Of a stretch of DNA of 64,000 bases, positions 23,530-35,400 are shown one piece after another. The position numbers and the translations under genes were made by a program. Numbering within the stretch: the first letter of the stretch is position 1; each line of letters opens with the position of its first letter. The stretch lies in the NCBI GenBank assembly GCA_963930645.1, contig OZ005648.1:198965542-199029541 (forward strand). Reading direction: 5' to 3'. The stretch is from Salticus scenicus (taxonomy: Eukaryota > Arthropoda > Arachnida > Araneae > Salticidae). A model generated the notes under the pieces. The model was given only the letters and a program-made list of their open reading frames with translations, made no database searches and was not told the origin of the DNA.

Positions 23530-25580
23530 AATCTGGAGTGACTCCACTCGACTTTCCGAACATTGAGTAACTAACAGTTTTGTAGATAAAATAAAGAAAG
23601 AGGAATTGCTAAACAAACAAAAGAGAGAAAACCATAATAGAGTGTTTTTTTCTCCATATATCACACGAGGTTTTATTTAACGATACTGAACTTTGAGCCC
23701 TTAGATCATAATGATAAAGAATTTTTCGTTTTGTCCCTGTAAAAATCTATAGATGCTAGATTCACCAAAATGCTTATAGTTAGTGCAACAGTGATTTATA
23801 ATATTCATACAAATTTTCAGCTCAATTGAATAAGGCATTTAGATGCTATCGCACTTTTAAAAATTTGGTCTCATAGGCCATAATGATAAAGAATTTTTCT
23901 TTGTGTTCCTGTAAAAAAACTGTAGTGCTAGATTCACCAAAATCTATACAGTTGGTGCAAATGCGACCTATAACATGTGTACAATTTTTTTGCTCAGATT
24001 AATAAGGCGTTTAGACGCTATCACACTTTTAAAAATTTGGCCCCATTGGCCTTAATGATAAAGAATTTTTCTTTGTGTCCCTGTAAAAAAACTATAAGTG
24101 CTAGATTCTCCAAAATCTATACCGATTGAGTATCTGTGACCTATAATATGGGTATAAAATTTTTGCTCAATTGAATAAGGCGTTTAGATGCTATCGCACT
24201 TTTAAGATTTTGGTCCCATAGGCCATAATGATAAAGAATTTTTCTTTGTGTCCCTGTAAAAAAAGTATAAGTGCTAGATTCACCAAAATCTATAGGGTTC
24301 GTACTATGGTGACTTACAATATACGTACCAACTTTCAGGTTAATCGAACAAAGCCTTTAGACGCTAGCGTGTTCACAAACATACACACATACACACATAC
24401 ACACATACACACACACATACATACATCATCGTAAAAATAGTGAAAACGGACTCAGGGGACCTCAAAACGTATAGAAACATCAAAATCTCGAATTCGGATT
24501 TTTGACATGATTACAATACTTTCCTCACTATAGTGTTCGGAAAGTAAAAAAATCTGGAGTGACACCACTCGACTTTCCGAACATTGAGTAACTAACAGTT
24601 TTGTAGATAAAATAAAGAAAGAGGAATTGCTAAACAAACAAAAGAGAGAAAACCATAATAGAGTGTTTTTTTCTCCATATATCACACGAGGTTTTATTTA
24701 ACGCTACTGAACTTTGAGCCCTTAGATCATAATGATAAAGAATTTTTCGTTTTGTCCCTGTAAAAATCTATAGATGCTAGATTCACCAAAATGCTTATAG
24801 TTAGTGCAACAGTGATTTATAATATTCATACAAATTTTCAGCTCAATTGAATAAGGCGTTTAGATGCTATCGCACTTTTAAAAATTTGGTCTCATAGGCC
24901 ATAATGATAAAGAATTTTTCTTTGTGTCCCTGTAAAAAAACTGTAGTGCTAGATTCACCAAAATCTATACAGTTGGTGCAAATGCGACCTATAACATGTG
25001 TACAATTTTTTTGCTCAGATTAATAAGGCGTTTAGACGCTATCACACTTTTAAAAATTTGGCCCCATTGGCCTTAATGATAAAGAATATTTTTCTTTGTG
25101 TCCCTGTAAAAAAACTATAAGTGCTAGATTCTCCAAAATCTATACAGATTGAGTATCTGTGACCTATAATATGGGTATAAAATTTTTGCTCAATTGAATA
25201 AGGCGTTTAGATGCTATCGCACTTTTAAGATTTTGGTCCCATAGGCCATAATGATAAAGAATTTTTCTTTGTGTCCCTGTAAAAAAACTATAAGTGCTAG
25301 ATTCACCAAAATCTATAGGGTTCGTACTATGGTGACTTACAATATACGTACCAACTTTCAGGTTAATCGAACAAAGCCTTTAGACGCTAGCGTGTTCACA
25401 AACATACACACATACACACATACACACATACACACATACACACACACATACATACATCATCGTAAAAATAGTGAAAACGGACTCAGGGGACCTCAAAACG
25501 TATAGAAACATCAAAATCTCGAATTCGGATTTTTGACATGATTACAATACTTTCCTCACTATAGTGTTCGGAAAGTAAAA
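23530..25580. repeat. 1.02-kb tandem duplication with internal subrepeats
   Basis: Two nearly identical units start at 23530 and 24551 (AATCTGGAGTGACWCCACTC). Each ends with TGTTCGGAAAGT, the inverse of ACTTTCCGAACA near its start. Each unit contains four subrepeats of about 155-170 bp built around ATAATGATAAAGAATTTTTC and AAGGCGTTTAGAYGCTATC. A (CACATA)n microsatellite differs in length between the units. The two identical frames at 24228-24434 and 25251-25505 are products of this repeat, not genes. Confidence 0.85.
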
Positions 25581-25735
25581 AAGGGGGGGGGGGGGGGAAT
25601 AAATTGATTTTAAATTCAAAATGCAATTGGTGCAATAATAATAGTTCTTAGATATAATTACATTTTACCTAGCGTCCATCAACGTTTAAGAGATCAGTAA
25701 ACAAAACATAATTTTTGAAATAAAAATTACTTCTG

Positions 25736-25737
<2 letters not shown>

Positions 25738-25774
<37 letters not shown>
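25738..25774. repeat. (TA)n microsatellite
   Basis: About 18 TA units in copy A; the corresponding place in copy B has only TTATATATTT. Confidence 0.9.
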
Positions 25775-25777
<3 letters not shown>

Positions 25778-26513
25778 TATTTTTCTTTAACGACGACCCC
25801 CACCATTAAAATGCGAATATTTTGACTCTAGTAATTAATTCTGTATGCATTTATTTATTATGGGGAAAACACACATAAAACTTTCATTTATGCGAAATTA
25901 AGAACATTTTTCATCACCAGGTGGAAGTTAATCGTCTGTGGCAAGTTTATTGCCATTAATTTGAATAAGATGTTGAATATTGAAAATTCTAATGTTTAAA
26001 AGTTGGACATTAATGACATGACAGAGATTATTTCATCCAAAACGAGGTCAATTATGTGGTCAAAAGAGTGAGAATGAAATGGAAAACAATAATAATAATC
26101 TTAATGAAATTACATTGCAGGAAAAAGTATTATTATCATTATTATTATTTTTCTTTTTTTAATTTGTGGTTTTTAAAATTCAAAAAGCTTAAAGAAAAGA
26201 ATAATTTCAACAACCATTTTATATAGATTAACATGTGATATAAAATCTAAGTAAATGACAACATAAATAGCAAAATATAGATTTATCAGCAAATATTTTA
26301 CAAAACTGTAAGAAATTTTTTAAACATAGATAATTTCACATTGCAAGGTATAAATGGCAAAAGCTAAGATTATAAATTATCATAATATCTTTCAATAACT
26401 TTTTTTTTAAACAATTATTTTTATCTTATTTTTTTTATCTATCTATTTATGTATTTGTCAGAGAATAAATAAGAATTATGAAATTTGAAAAATAAATAAA
26501 CTGACATAGATTA

Positions 26514-26904
26514 CAGTCGAACCTCGTTAACGTGAATCTTAAGGGGGATAAAAAATTTGTTCATGTTATCAGTAGTTCATGCTATCAGTAACTCAGAAAC
26601 TAATCTTCCTTTTGACGGGGATTGTGGAAACAGTTCATGTTAACCCTTTAACGCGCGGTGGTATAACTGTGAAACCACCTCCCAGCTGCAAAAACTCATC
26701 CCAGAAAATTTTTAGCAAAAATTTACGTTTATAACGTAGCAGAAAAGACCGTTTTTTTTAAACTTAAAATTCAAAATTTCTTTTAATTTAATTTTATTCG
26801 TGAATTCCGGTGGCAGTATAATTTAAATGATCCAAATTTCCTTGCGCCGCAAAGGGTTAAAAGTAATTCACGTTAAGCGTGTTCACGTTAATGAGGTTCG
26901 ACTG
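26514..26904. mobile_element. pogo-like MITE (391 bp)
   Basis: Ends CAGTCGAACCTCGTTAACGT and inverted CAGTCGAACCTCATTAACGT, flanked by TA. Inner blocks of GTTCATGCTATCAGT type repeat in the left half. A TTAA-flanked element interrupts it at 26644-26856. Confidence 0.85.
26644..26856. mobile_element. piggyBac-type MITE nested in the pogo MITE
   Basis: TTAA at 26640-26643 and 26857-26860 with ends CCCTTTAACGCGCGG and inverted CCCTTTGCGGCGCAAGG. The TTAA plus CCCTTT pattern is typical of piggyBac relatives. No coding capacity. Confidence 0.7.
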
Positions 26905-27297
26905 TATTGCTAAAATAAATTGAAAGCATGTTACAACATCAACATTTAAACACATACACTTTGAAGTTCTGTGATGAATATAGTTTTGCTTTTAATTTTA
27001 ATCATTACCTTTATTTATATTTAAATTTATCAATTTAAGTTCAAGGACTATCTGGATTAATGGGTTAATTAAAAGTACTGACTAGGAGAAATCCAATAAG
27101 GGGTAGTCTTTTATTTATTGATTTTGGTTTTATTTATTTATTTGTTTGTTTACATTTTGAGGCAAAGGAACTTATTTAATAATCAAAAATGTTTTCACCT
27201 TAAATTACAGATTTTTCTTATAATGTTTAAATCCAATCTAGGCCTAATATAAAATACAAAAAGTCTGAGACAACGATATTAAAACTATTATGTTTAA

Positions 27298-27728
27298 GGG
27301 CCCTCTTCGCTCACCGCCGCCGGAAGACGAAGCTAATGTTATTCTATGGGAAATTTTTCTTTACAAACAACTTATTAACTAATACATATTTTTAAATTCT
27401 GTTTTCACATTCTGAAAATTCCCAGCTGTTAAACTGGCGGACCTTTTTTAAAAAATTATTTTTTAAATTTTTTATATTTTATTTTGAAGCTGCAAAATAC
27501 GAATTTTCAATATGGGAAATTTTTTTCATTTTGCAATTTCAAAATAAAATATTAAAAATTAAAAAAATACATTTTTATAAAAGGTCCGTCAGTTTAACAG
27601 TTGGGAATGTTTTGAATGTGAAAACAGAATTTGAAAATGTGTATTAGTTAATAAGTTATTTGTAAAGAAAATTTCCCCGTAGAATAACATTGGCTCGGGC
27701 TTCCGGCGACAGTAAGTGAAGAGGGCCG
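27298..27728. mobile_element. TTAA-flanked fold-back element (431 bp)
   Basis: Almost the whole element is a long imperfect palindrome: arms of about 195 bp start GGGCCCTCTTCGCTCAC and inverted CGGCCCTCTTCACTTAC and run through AATTCTGTTTTCACATTC to ACTGGCGGACCTTTT around a short centre. TTAA flanks both ends. It lies exactly between duplication copies A and B. Confidence 0.75.
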
Positions 27729-28289
27729 TTAAGATAACACTATACAAAACATGATTTTCGAAATAAAAATTACTTCTGCATTATATATTTACATTTTATT
27801 TTTCGCTAATAACGACCCCCATCAATAAAATGAGATTTTTTTTAAACTATCGTAATTAATGTTTTACTTGTCATTTATTTATTTATTATAGAGGAAAAAA
27901 ACACATAAAACTTTCCATTTATGAGAAATTAAGAACATTTTTCATCAGCAGGTGGAAGTTAATCGTCTGTTGTTAGTTTGTCGCCATTAATTTGAATAAG
28001 AACAGCAATACTGAAAATGCTGATGTTTAAAAGTTGGTCATTAATGGCATGAGAGAGGTCATTTTATTCAAAACGAGTTCAATGACGTGGTCAAAAGATG
28101 GAGAACCAGGTGGAATGAAATAATGAAAATTTTAATAAAATTACACTACTGGGAGAATTATTGCTAAAATATTTTTGAATTTGTGACTTTTAAGATTCAA
28201 GAAAACTCATCAAAAGAATTATCTGAATAAATATTTTATATAAAGAAATACTATATACGAGTAATTTCAAGGTATATGTCACACAGAAC

Positions 28290-28323
<34 letters not shown>

Positions 28324-28582
28324 CTGTACTGTTACCATGCAGTAATCTTTATCATATGTTTAAAGAAGTTTTTTTGCGATTAAATGGGATATAATAGGGA
28401 TTAATATATTCTTGGAACCAAAAATATGCCCGAGTGTGACTGAGACCACATTTAATACCTATACTAAAAATTTAATGCGTAAACGATACAAGCAGTAAAA
28501 AACATAGATTTATCAACAACATTTTTACAAAGTTATAAAAACAGCACTGAATACGGTAATATTCACATTGTAAGATACAATT

Positions 28583-30185
28583 GAAGAGCTTGTTTCCAAA
28601 TGGCGTTAAGTCATTTTTTTCAGTTCTTGAGAAAACGCGGTTTTGTTATGTGAGATTTATTATTGAATTTAAGGAAAAGATAATTTTTCCAGTAATCTAT
28701 GGATGATAATAACACTAAATTACATGTTTAAAAAAATCCTGACAGTATAGTTATTTAGAAATAAAAAAAGAAAGAAATGACTTAACTCCTTTTGGAACAA
28801 AACTACGACTTAGCCCTTTTGGCACAAACAAATAACGAAATGAAATGACTTACTTCCATTTGAAAGTAATCCAAGTATTTTTTTTTCATGTAAATACACA
28901 TAAATTTTAGCTATACAATTTTGGAAGGTAGTTAGTTACTACAAATCTTCATTTACAAATTGTATTTTGCCATCTTTATCATTATTTTCCCTTGTGTTAG
29001 CGTTAGCAGTATCATTGCAAGACTTTTCATAAAAATAAAAACATTCGTGCAATTTGTTAATTCCCAAAGCGTTAAGTAATTTTAAAACATCTGTTTTTCT
29101 TTGCTTGTTTCATACTGTTTTTCGTTTTTATTTCAGAAGGGGCGCACGGGAGAATTTTTGTCCCTCGTTTCAGGATGTTTTGTCGGCAAAACGAACCACA
29201 GTACGTTGTCTTGATTCCCACATCTCGCTTCGTAATCTTCAGTACTTTTGCTTCTGAAATCAAGAAACCTTGCTTGCTTTTCAGACGACTATGCGCAAAT
29301 TTTTTCCAATCTAAAATATTCCGCTGCTTCTTATACTTGAAAAGATTTCCAACCTTAGAGAAATGTTCAAAATATTCATTAGAAAGTAAAATTGCATCCA
29401 CTTTCTTTAAACTAGTCTCCACTCGTCTGAATCTTCTATCTGCTGGTAAGTAGGAGTGACCACGCACTGGTAAATAGTATGTAAAGGTGAAGTCCTTTTG
29501 AGCAGCCACTGCTGAAAACATTTCTAACATGGTATAATTTTTATTTGTGTGGTAATTCCTGATTTTGCATCAGGTCAAAACATATTCTAATTTTATCTTC
29601 TTATATAAGCTTTTTCCCTAAAAATGAACATTATTTTTTGCTCCGATGTTTATGAATCAAAAGTTCAGTTAACAGGATCTTTTCTTTTTTCGGTACATTT
29701 TTCTGAATTCATTTGTATTTTTTTCCTAGTACAGAAGAAACAAATATCTTTTTTCGGGGTTCCAAAACCAAAATTAAAATATTTACAAACACATTATAAT
29801 AAAGGTTATAAATACATTCATCGTTATATTTTTCTATGGGGGAAAAAACTGTCTCAATGTGACAATCTACAACAAATATTTTTTTCCTTACTTTTGACTT
29901 TTCACCCAAGGCCAGACAAACCACGTGATCTCAAGGCACGCTACAATTGGTTAAACTTGACTTAACCCTTTTTGGCACAAAACATACTTGTGACTTAATT
30001 CTTTTTGAAAAAAAAAAAAAAAAAAAAAAAAACACGGATTTCACTTTCTGATTTCATTATGACTAAACTTCGTTTGGAACTTCTACTTATTAAAAATATA
30101 TTGTTAGACGTGTGCTGCGACCTTCTGCATCGAAAAGTCAATTTTTAAAATATTTGACTTAACGCCTTTTGGAAACAAGCTCTTC
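28583..30185 (-). mobile_element. Sola-like DNA transposon, internally deleted (1.6 kb)
   Basis: Ends GAAGAGCTTGTTTCCAAA, continuing as a GGCGTTAAGTCA block, occur inverted at both termini and are flanked by AATT (28579-28582, 30186-30189), a 4-bp duplication. Many subterminal copies of GACTTAANNCCTTTTGG lie inside both ends. Copy A carries the uninterrupted site (around 26345-26360), confirming the boundaries. The superfamily call is from the 4-bp duplication and TIR style and is tentative. Confidence 0.65.
29072..29530 (-). pseudogene. Transposon-associated protein fragment with VRGHSYLPADRRF motif
   Basis: 152 residues on the minus strand inside the AATT-flanked element. Residues about 16-40 (TYYLPVRGHSYLPADRRF) and a later DWKKF...GFLISEAKVLKI segment look like the C-terminal part of an uncharacterised arthropod transposon protein family (DUF7869-like, as I remember it). 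The His after RG and the Asp in PADR are the recognisable conserved residues. No complete catalytic triad is visible and upstream sequence does not continue the frame, so it is probably the remnant of a transposase. Family assignment is uncertain. Confidence 0.5.
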
Positions 30186-30219
30186 AATTGACAAAAAATA
30201 AGACCATGTATCTTAGCAT

Positions 30220-30590
30220 AAATAACAATAACAAATTTATTTACGCAGGAAAAATCAGAAAAATAGTTGTTGGAAATGTTACATTTAGTACAAAAATTTT
30301 TATATTTCTATTTCTATTTCTTCTTTTTAACTATCGTTTCTCAATTTCCTGTTACTCAATTCTTTACATTCGACTGGTTGATTCGAATCCGAGTATTTTA
30401 CTAGCACTTCCCTCTCATTTCTTTATGTACTGAAGACGGTATGCTAAATGTTGTCTAAAACAGTTGTTTGCTATTAAATTTTTCTCTTTGATAATCAAGA
30501 CAATGAAGAGTTTTCCTTGGCTTAGTTATCTAGCGTCAAATCTCCTTTTAATAGCAAATTTATTTGTTATTTAGGACTAATAATTCCCCC
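30220..30590 (+). mobile_element. Penelope-type terminal repeat (PLTR) copy
   Basis: Collinear with 43370-43700: TGTTGGAAAT near the start, CGTTTCTCAATTTCCTRTTR, then the hammerhead-like block. No coding part of a Penelope element adjoins it, so it is a solo or strongly truncated copy. Confidence 0.55.
30426..30471 (+). ncRNA. Degenerate hammerhead-ribozyme-like motif
   Basis: CTGAAGA (30430-30436) matches CUGANGA, but the GAAAC box is changed to TAAAAC and helix II is weak. It is homologous to the better motif at 43579-43624 and is probably inactive. Confidence 0.4.
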
Positions 30591-31019
30591 CCCCCTTAGA
30601 ATACGTAAAAAATATGAAATTTGAAAGATTTGAAACATGTGGATAGAGTATAAATACCTTTAGAATAAACTGAAAGCATGTTATATCATCAGCAATTTAT
30701 AAACATTTAAATCTATAGATTACGGGTTAAAGGTTAAAGGTTATCTAGTTTAATTAACTGATCGAAGTCACTAGCTAAGAGAAATCCAATAAATGGTAAA
30801 CATTATTTATTTTATTTTATTTATTTATTTATTTTGAGCGGAAAGAAGTAATTATTCAATAACTAAAACCTTTTTAACCGTAAATCATAACTTTTCCTCC
30901 TAATATTTAAACCTGATTTAAGTCTAAAAAATTTCAAAACAATGTTTTGCTCTTATCGCACATCCTTATAAATGGATCTTCAAATGTACAATATTATTGA
31001 AAAACTTTTTTTTTTTTTT

Positions 31020-32470
31020 TTCAATTTTTACTTTCTTTCACCCCTAAGGTAGAGAAAGTATTGTTTTTTGGGTCAAATTTTCGAAAGTGTTTTTTGTGAT
31101 ATATACACGTTTTGAGGTTCCCTGAATCCGAAAATCATGTTTTTAGCGGTTGGTCTGTATGTGAGTCTGTGTGTGTGTCTGTATGTCTGTCTGTTATCAG
31201 CATATCTCAAGAATGAATAGTAGCAGAAAGTCCAACCTTGGTATTCTAAATGGGTATCATATAGGAATTCTATACTAAGCTTTTCGTTGTGATGAAGCAA
31301 ATGGTTCGTGTATAAGGACACCCAAGAGAATTCAAATACAGTCGGTAACGAAAGTGTCCAAAAACTAGCAAAAATTCCTATGTAAAAAAAGTACACTTCG
31401 TACGGTTTTGTTAAATAAATCCATGTCGAATTCTGTTCTTAGTCAGTGTAAGAACATGATTCGATAAGGATTTATTTAACAAAACTGTATGAAGTGTACT
31501 TTTTTTACATAGGAATTTTTGCTAGTGTTCGGGCACTTATGTTATCGACTGTATATTACATCTATGGGGGAAATTGCAGGTAAGTAGAGTTTAAAATCTA
31601 TAGACTGCACTAAATGAAATGAAATTAATATATAATTTTTTATGCGTGAAAACATGTCTCATGTAGAATATGGTAAGAAAATCATTCATTGTTCGTTTAC
31701 AGGGCTACACAAAAGAACTAGATTATAGTTCGACAATAGTTGAAAATTGATGTAAGTGTATTTCAGGTTGCGCCATACATTATTACTATGGCGTTATATT
31801 CAGGTGCACCACGTGGTCTGTACATAATCTTTAAAAGATATACAGAGCTCAAATATTTAAGAGATATTCTTTTTTATTGTCAGTGGAAGTGCTTTACTAT
31901 AATATTTCACCATGTCCAGGAAAGCTGTTCAGGAATTGAAATGCATTCCTCATGGACATATTGTAAGTTATATATGTTTTTAAGCTAAATATTCATCACT
32001 TGTTTTTTGCATATTTACACGTTTTGAGGCTTCCTAAATAACAAAGTCAAGTTTAATGTTTGATCTTTGTCTCTGTCTCTTAGAGTAACTTATAAATGAA
32101 TAATTTCAGGAGATCTAAATGTTGTATTTTGAAGTTAATAAAAGTTTTTTGCTGGAAAAGTTTGATCAATATTGATAAGTTTCAAGGAATGTTGCGTGTG
32201 AAAGTTATCTGAATAATTGTAAGTGAACTTTTAATTTTGAAAAGAGATTTAAATTCTATATAAATGTAGGTGCATTAATAAAACGAGGGGTTGAGGGGTT
32301 CGGTAGCCCACCTCATACAGAATTAATAATCATGTAAAACTCTTCCGAAATCTAATTTGAATTGGTTTAACATAGGTTTACATAACAGTACTCGTTATCT
32401 TACCCCTTAATCTTCAACCTGTATTTATAGTAATAAATTTCAGGGTAAGAGAAAGTCGTGGGAGTGACAC
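31020..32470 (+). repeat. Dispersed repeat, AGAAAGTATTG...AGAGAAAGTCGTGGGAG family
   Basis: Starts near AGAGAAAGTATTG, then TACACGTTTTGAGGTTCCCT, a GT-rich microsatellite and CAGCATATCTCAAGAATGAA. It ends near CAGGGTAAGAGAAAGTCGTG. A second collinear copy is 42710-44000 and an inverted relative is the 23.5-25.6-kb array. Non-coding as far as I can see. A fold-back MITE is inserted at 31339. Confidence 0.55.
31339..31551. mobile_element. TA-flanked fold-back MITE (213 bp)
   Basis: Arms of about 90 bp, beginning CAGTCGGTAACGAAAGTGTC and inverted CAGTCGATAACATAAGTGCC and continuing AGCAAAAATTCCTATGTAAA, fold onto each other with a short centre. TA flanks both ends, as in Tc1/mariner-type MITEs. 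Confidence 0.8.
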
Positions 32471-35400
32471 ACCATATTATTTTTATTAATCTCTTACGAT
32501 TGCATTTGATTATCAAATCTTTAAATTTCTGAGTGCAATTGGACCTCGAGGCCATCCCCTCCCCTTCTTTACGTATCCAACCACCTTAAATCTCTCTCAT
32601 CTTCCCCCCCCCCCCCCCAGAAAAAAAAAAAGGTTAAATAAGGTTTAAAGAAACTAAATATATTACAAAACCACTTTAAAATCATTATTATTATGCCAGA
32701 ACAAAATTTTAAAACATTGCCATTCAAACAAAAGACAAAAATCAGAATTTTAAAAGATTCATATATATATTCCAAAATATCTATATTATTATTAATAAGT
32801 AAAAGTTTACGCAATTTATATTTATTTATTTATTTTTAATACAAACAATCATAAGTCAACAATAAAGAAAAATCAAACCTTTTTATTCTTCTGCCATTAA
32901 ACAAATCTAACTGAAATAAACCGTAAATGCTTGGCCTTTTGAGTTTGTTCTCGGAATATTCAGGAAATTCAATACACTGATCATCCTCCCTTTCTCTCCA
33001 CGATGAAGTACTAACTTGCATTACGTGAATGTTGACTCAAGATCAGTTACGTGTGGACAGTAATATTTGACTTCGTGTAATACTACCCACTATTCGTGCT
33101 TGGACATCCGGTATTTCGGAGATTCACCGAAGACTGAGATACACGAACTTTAATCGGACTACAAAAGGGACATTTATTTTAAGACGATTACAACTGCAGA
33201 AATATAGATGGAAACGGAGGTCATTGGGGACGTTCTGTTCCAGTTAATTTTCTCTGCAATAATGGTATTGGCAATGGGTTCCTTTTGTGTGTAATTTAAA
33301 CCTACTGTAATCGTATTTTCAGTACAAGATACAAAAGTCCCAGTTTGGTTTATGGAAATAAATGGCTAATTTATTTTGAAAAGTCCAGCCTTCTTTAGCG
33401 TATGTAATTTTCTATATATAATAAATGAAATTTTAAAATATCCATATCCATATCCATACATACATATATATATATTTAAAATTAACGAAATTAACCTCAG
33501 TAAGTAATAGAACTTAATGAAAGAAATATTTGTTCACTGGGAGTAGAAAGAAAGAATATTTAAAAGTAAAATGCGCGTGAGACATTTTAATGTTATTTAA
33601 TTGTACAGATTATTTTTCGGCATAAAATATTTTTACGATGATATTTTAATAATAAAGTTGGGTAATACCAATGTGTATGTATATATATATATATAAACAT
33701 TTGAAATATTTTTACTTGATGTACTCTACGTGAATGCAGCTGCCTCGTTCAGTGAGTAATGTTTATTTATTTATTTTAGTGTTTAATTTATTTGTTTGAT
33801 TCTCTGAATTCTCGTACTAAATAGTTTTTTCTACTTCTTTCTTCTTCATATTTGACTTCATTTTTTTTTAATGTACGATCGGGGACCAGCTAGCAACTTG
33901 CTACTATAGCCACTAGCGTAAAGAAATCGTACACTGTTGCTCAAGGGTGAAAAACGTTTCCCTTGATGAGTTTTGTTCACCTTTCCGAGCTACTCCTACT
34001 TAAAATTTATCTAAAATAGTGTCCTAATTGTTTATTTTCTCATTGTTTGCATGTATCTTTTGTTTCAGGATCAATAAGTAAAAAATAATTGTTTCAACAA
34101 TTAAACATCAGTCATCTAAGATAATTCTAATTTGTTGAAAATTTATTCTTATTGGTCTATGTGGTTTCAGTGATCTTGTACCTGTTTCTCGGTTTTCACT
34201 ATGTGTTAAAATATTATAAATGCATATACATACAATGCTGTTTTCACCTAAAGTTAATAAATAGCCGTTTTATGAATCTATAAATATAAATTTCCGAGTT
34301 ACATAAGTAAAGTAAACAAATAAACTGAATACGCAAAGTGATCGAGATTTTTATTCTATAGTTTTCCAGATTGTGAAAAGATACATTATATTACGAATCC
34401 TTTGAATTATGAAAAATTCTCGTTGAATTTTTAGAATTGATTCATAAACTAGAATTGCATAGCTACCAAAACTTGCGTCTTACGTTCTCATTTATTGGCA
34501 AAAATTTTTAAACATATATGTTCTCAATAATATAGGAAAACGCTCGTGAATTTTAATATTCTAGAATTATCTAACAAAGGAATCTAGAATCTATAAGGAT
34601 GACATGAAACTAATTTTTCTAGATCCGCAATTTATATTCCAAATGTCGTGGCAAATTCTTTTTTTTTTTTTTTTTTTTAGTGAATGAACTTGTTGAAGAG
34701 AAAAAAGAAAGAAGAGAAAAAAATTACTGTATAATGTTAGCTGAGGAGTATTGGAAAAATTGTTGAAATAATACAAGTAATAGAATAATTGCCATGTTCA
34801 AATAAGAAAATGTTATTATTCAAGAAAAAGTAAATAAAAAGAGCAAACTCCATCTCCCCATTATAGAAAAATAAATAAATATAAATTACTATTTTGAAAA
34901 ATCCTTAATCAAAAATGGAGAAATAAAACGTTGAAACAAAGAAATATTATCAGCAAAAATGTTCAAACTTCAAAATTTTTCTCACAGTTACTTTAAAATT
35001 AAAAATATGAGATCTAATTTAAAATAATTTATCTCACGAAAAAAAAAAAAAAAAAATTAAAGTACCCTACCATAATACAGTTTGAATACTTGCAGACAAC
35101 AAAGAAAAAACGATCTCTCAATAAAAACTAAGAAAGAAATTGATCCATAGAAAATCATTCCACAAATATCCTTTACAGAACACTTTCTTTCCTGTCGCAT
35201 AATATCACTTTTGACTGACAGATGCCTATATTTGTGAGTCGAGGATCTAAGCTACTAGAAATAAAAATAAAAATAAACAAAGTACCCTAGTAATAAATAT
35301 TTCTATCTATGTCTCTAGAGTAAGGAACGAAGTTGTCAGAATTTCTGACAAACTGCAACCGAAGCATTTCACAACCTGACACTCTCTAAATGTCAGCCAC

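Larger units (their letters stand above)
25690..27293. repeat. Tandem duplication, copy A
   Basis: Shares ordered, diverged sequence with copy B (27733-30970): for example AAATAAAAATTACTTCTGCA, CATTTTTCATCACCAGGTGG, AATCGTCTGT and AGAAATCCAATAA occur in the same order. Copy A holds a pogo-like MITE (26514-26904) with a nested TTAA element and lacks the Sola-like and PLTR insertions of copy B. Confidence 0.7.
27733..30970. repeat. Tandem duplication, copy B
   Basis: Collinear with copy A but expanded by a Sola-like element (28583-30185) and a Penelope-type terminal repeat (about 30220-30590). Without these the copy is about 1.3-1.6 kb. A 42-base poly(T) tract lies at 28282-28323. Confidence 0.7.

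Noticed and set aside
24228..25505. Two near-identical frames of 68 and 84 residues, apparently paralogous genes
   Set aside because: They come from the 1.02-kb tandem duplication and its (CACATA)n microsatellite; no protein-like composition.
29054..29453. Plus-strand frames of 67 and 92 residues
   Set aside because: They are antisense shadows of the minus-strand transposon fragment at 29072-29530.
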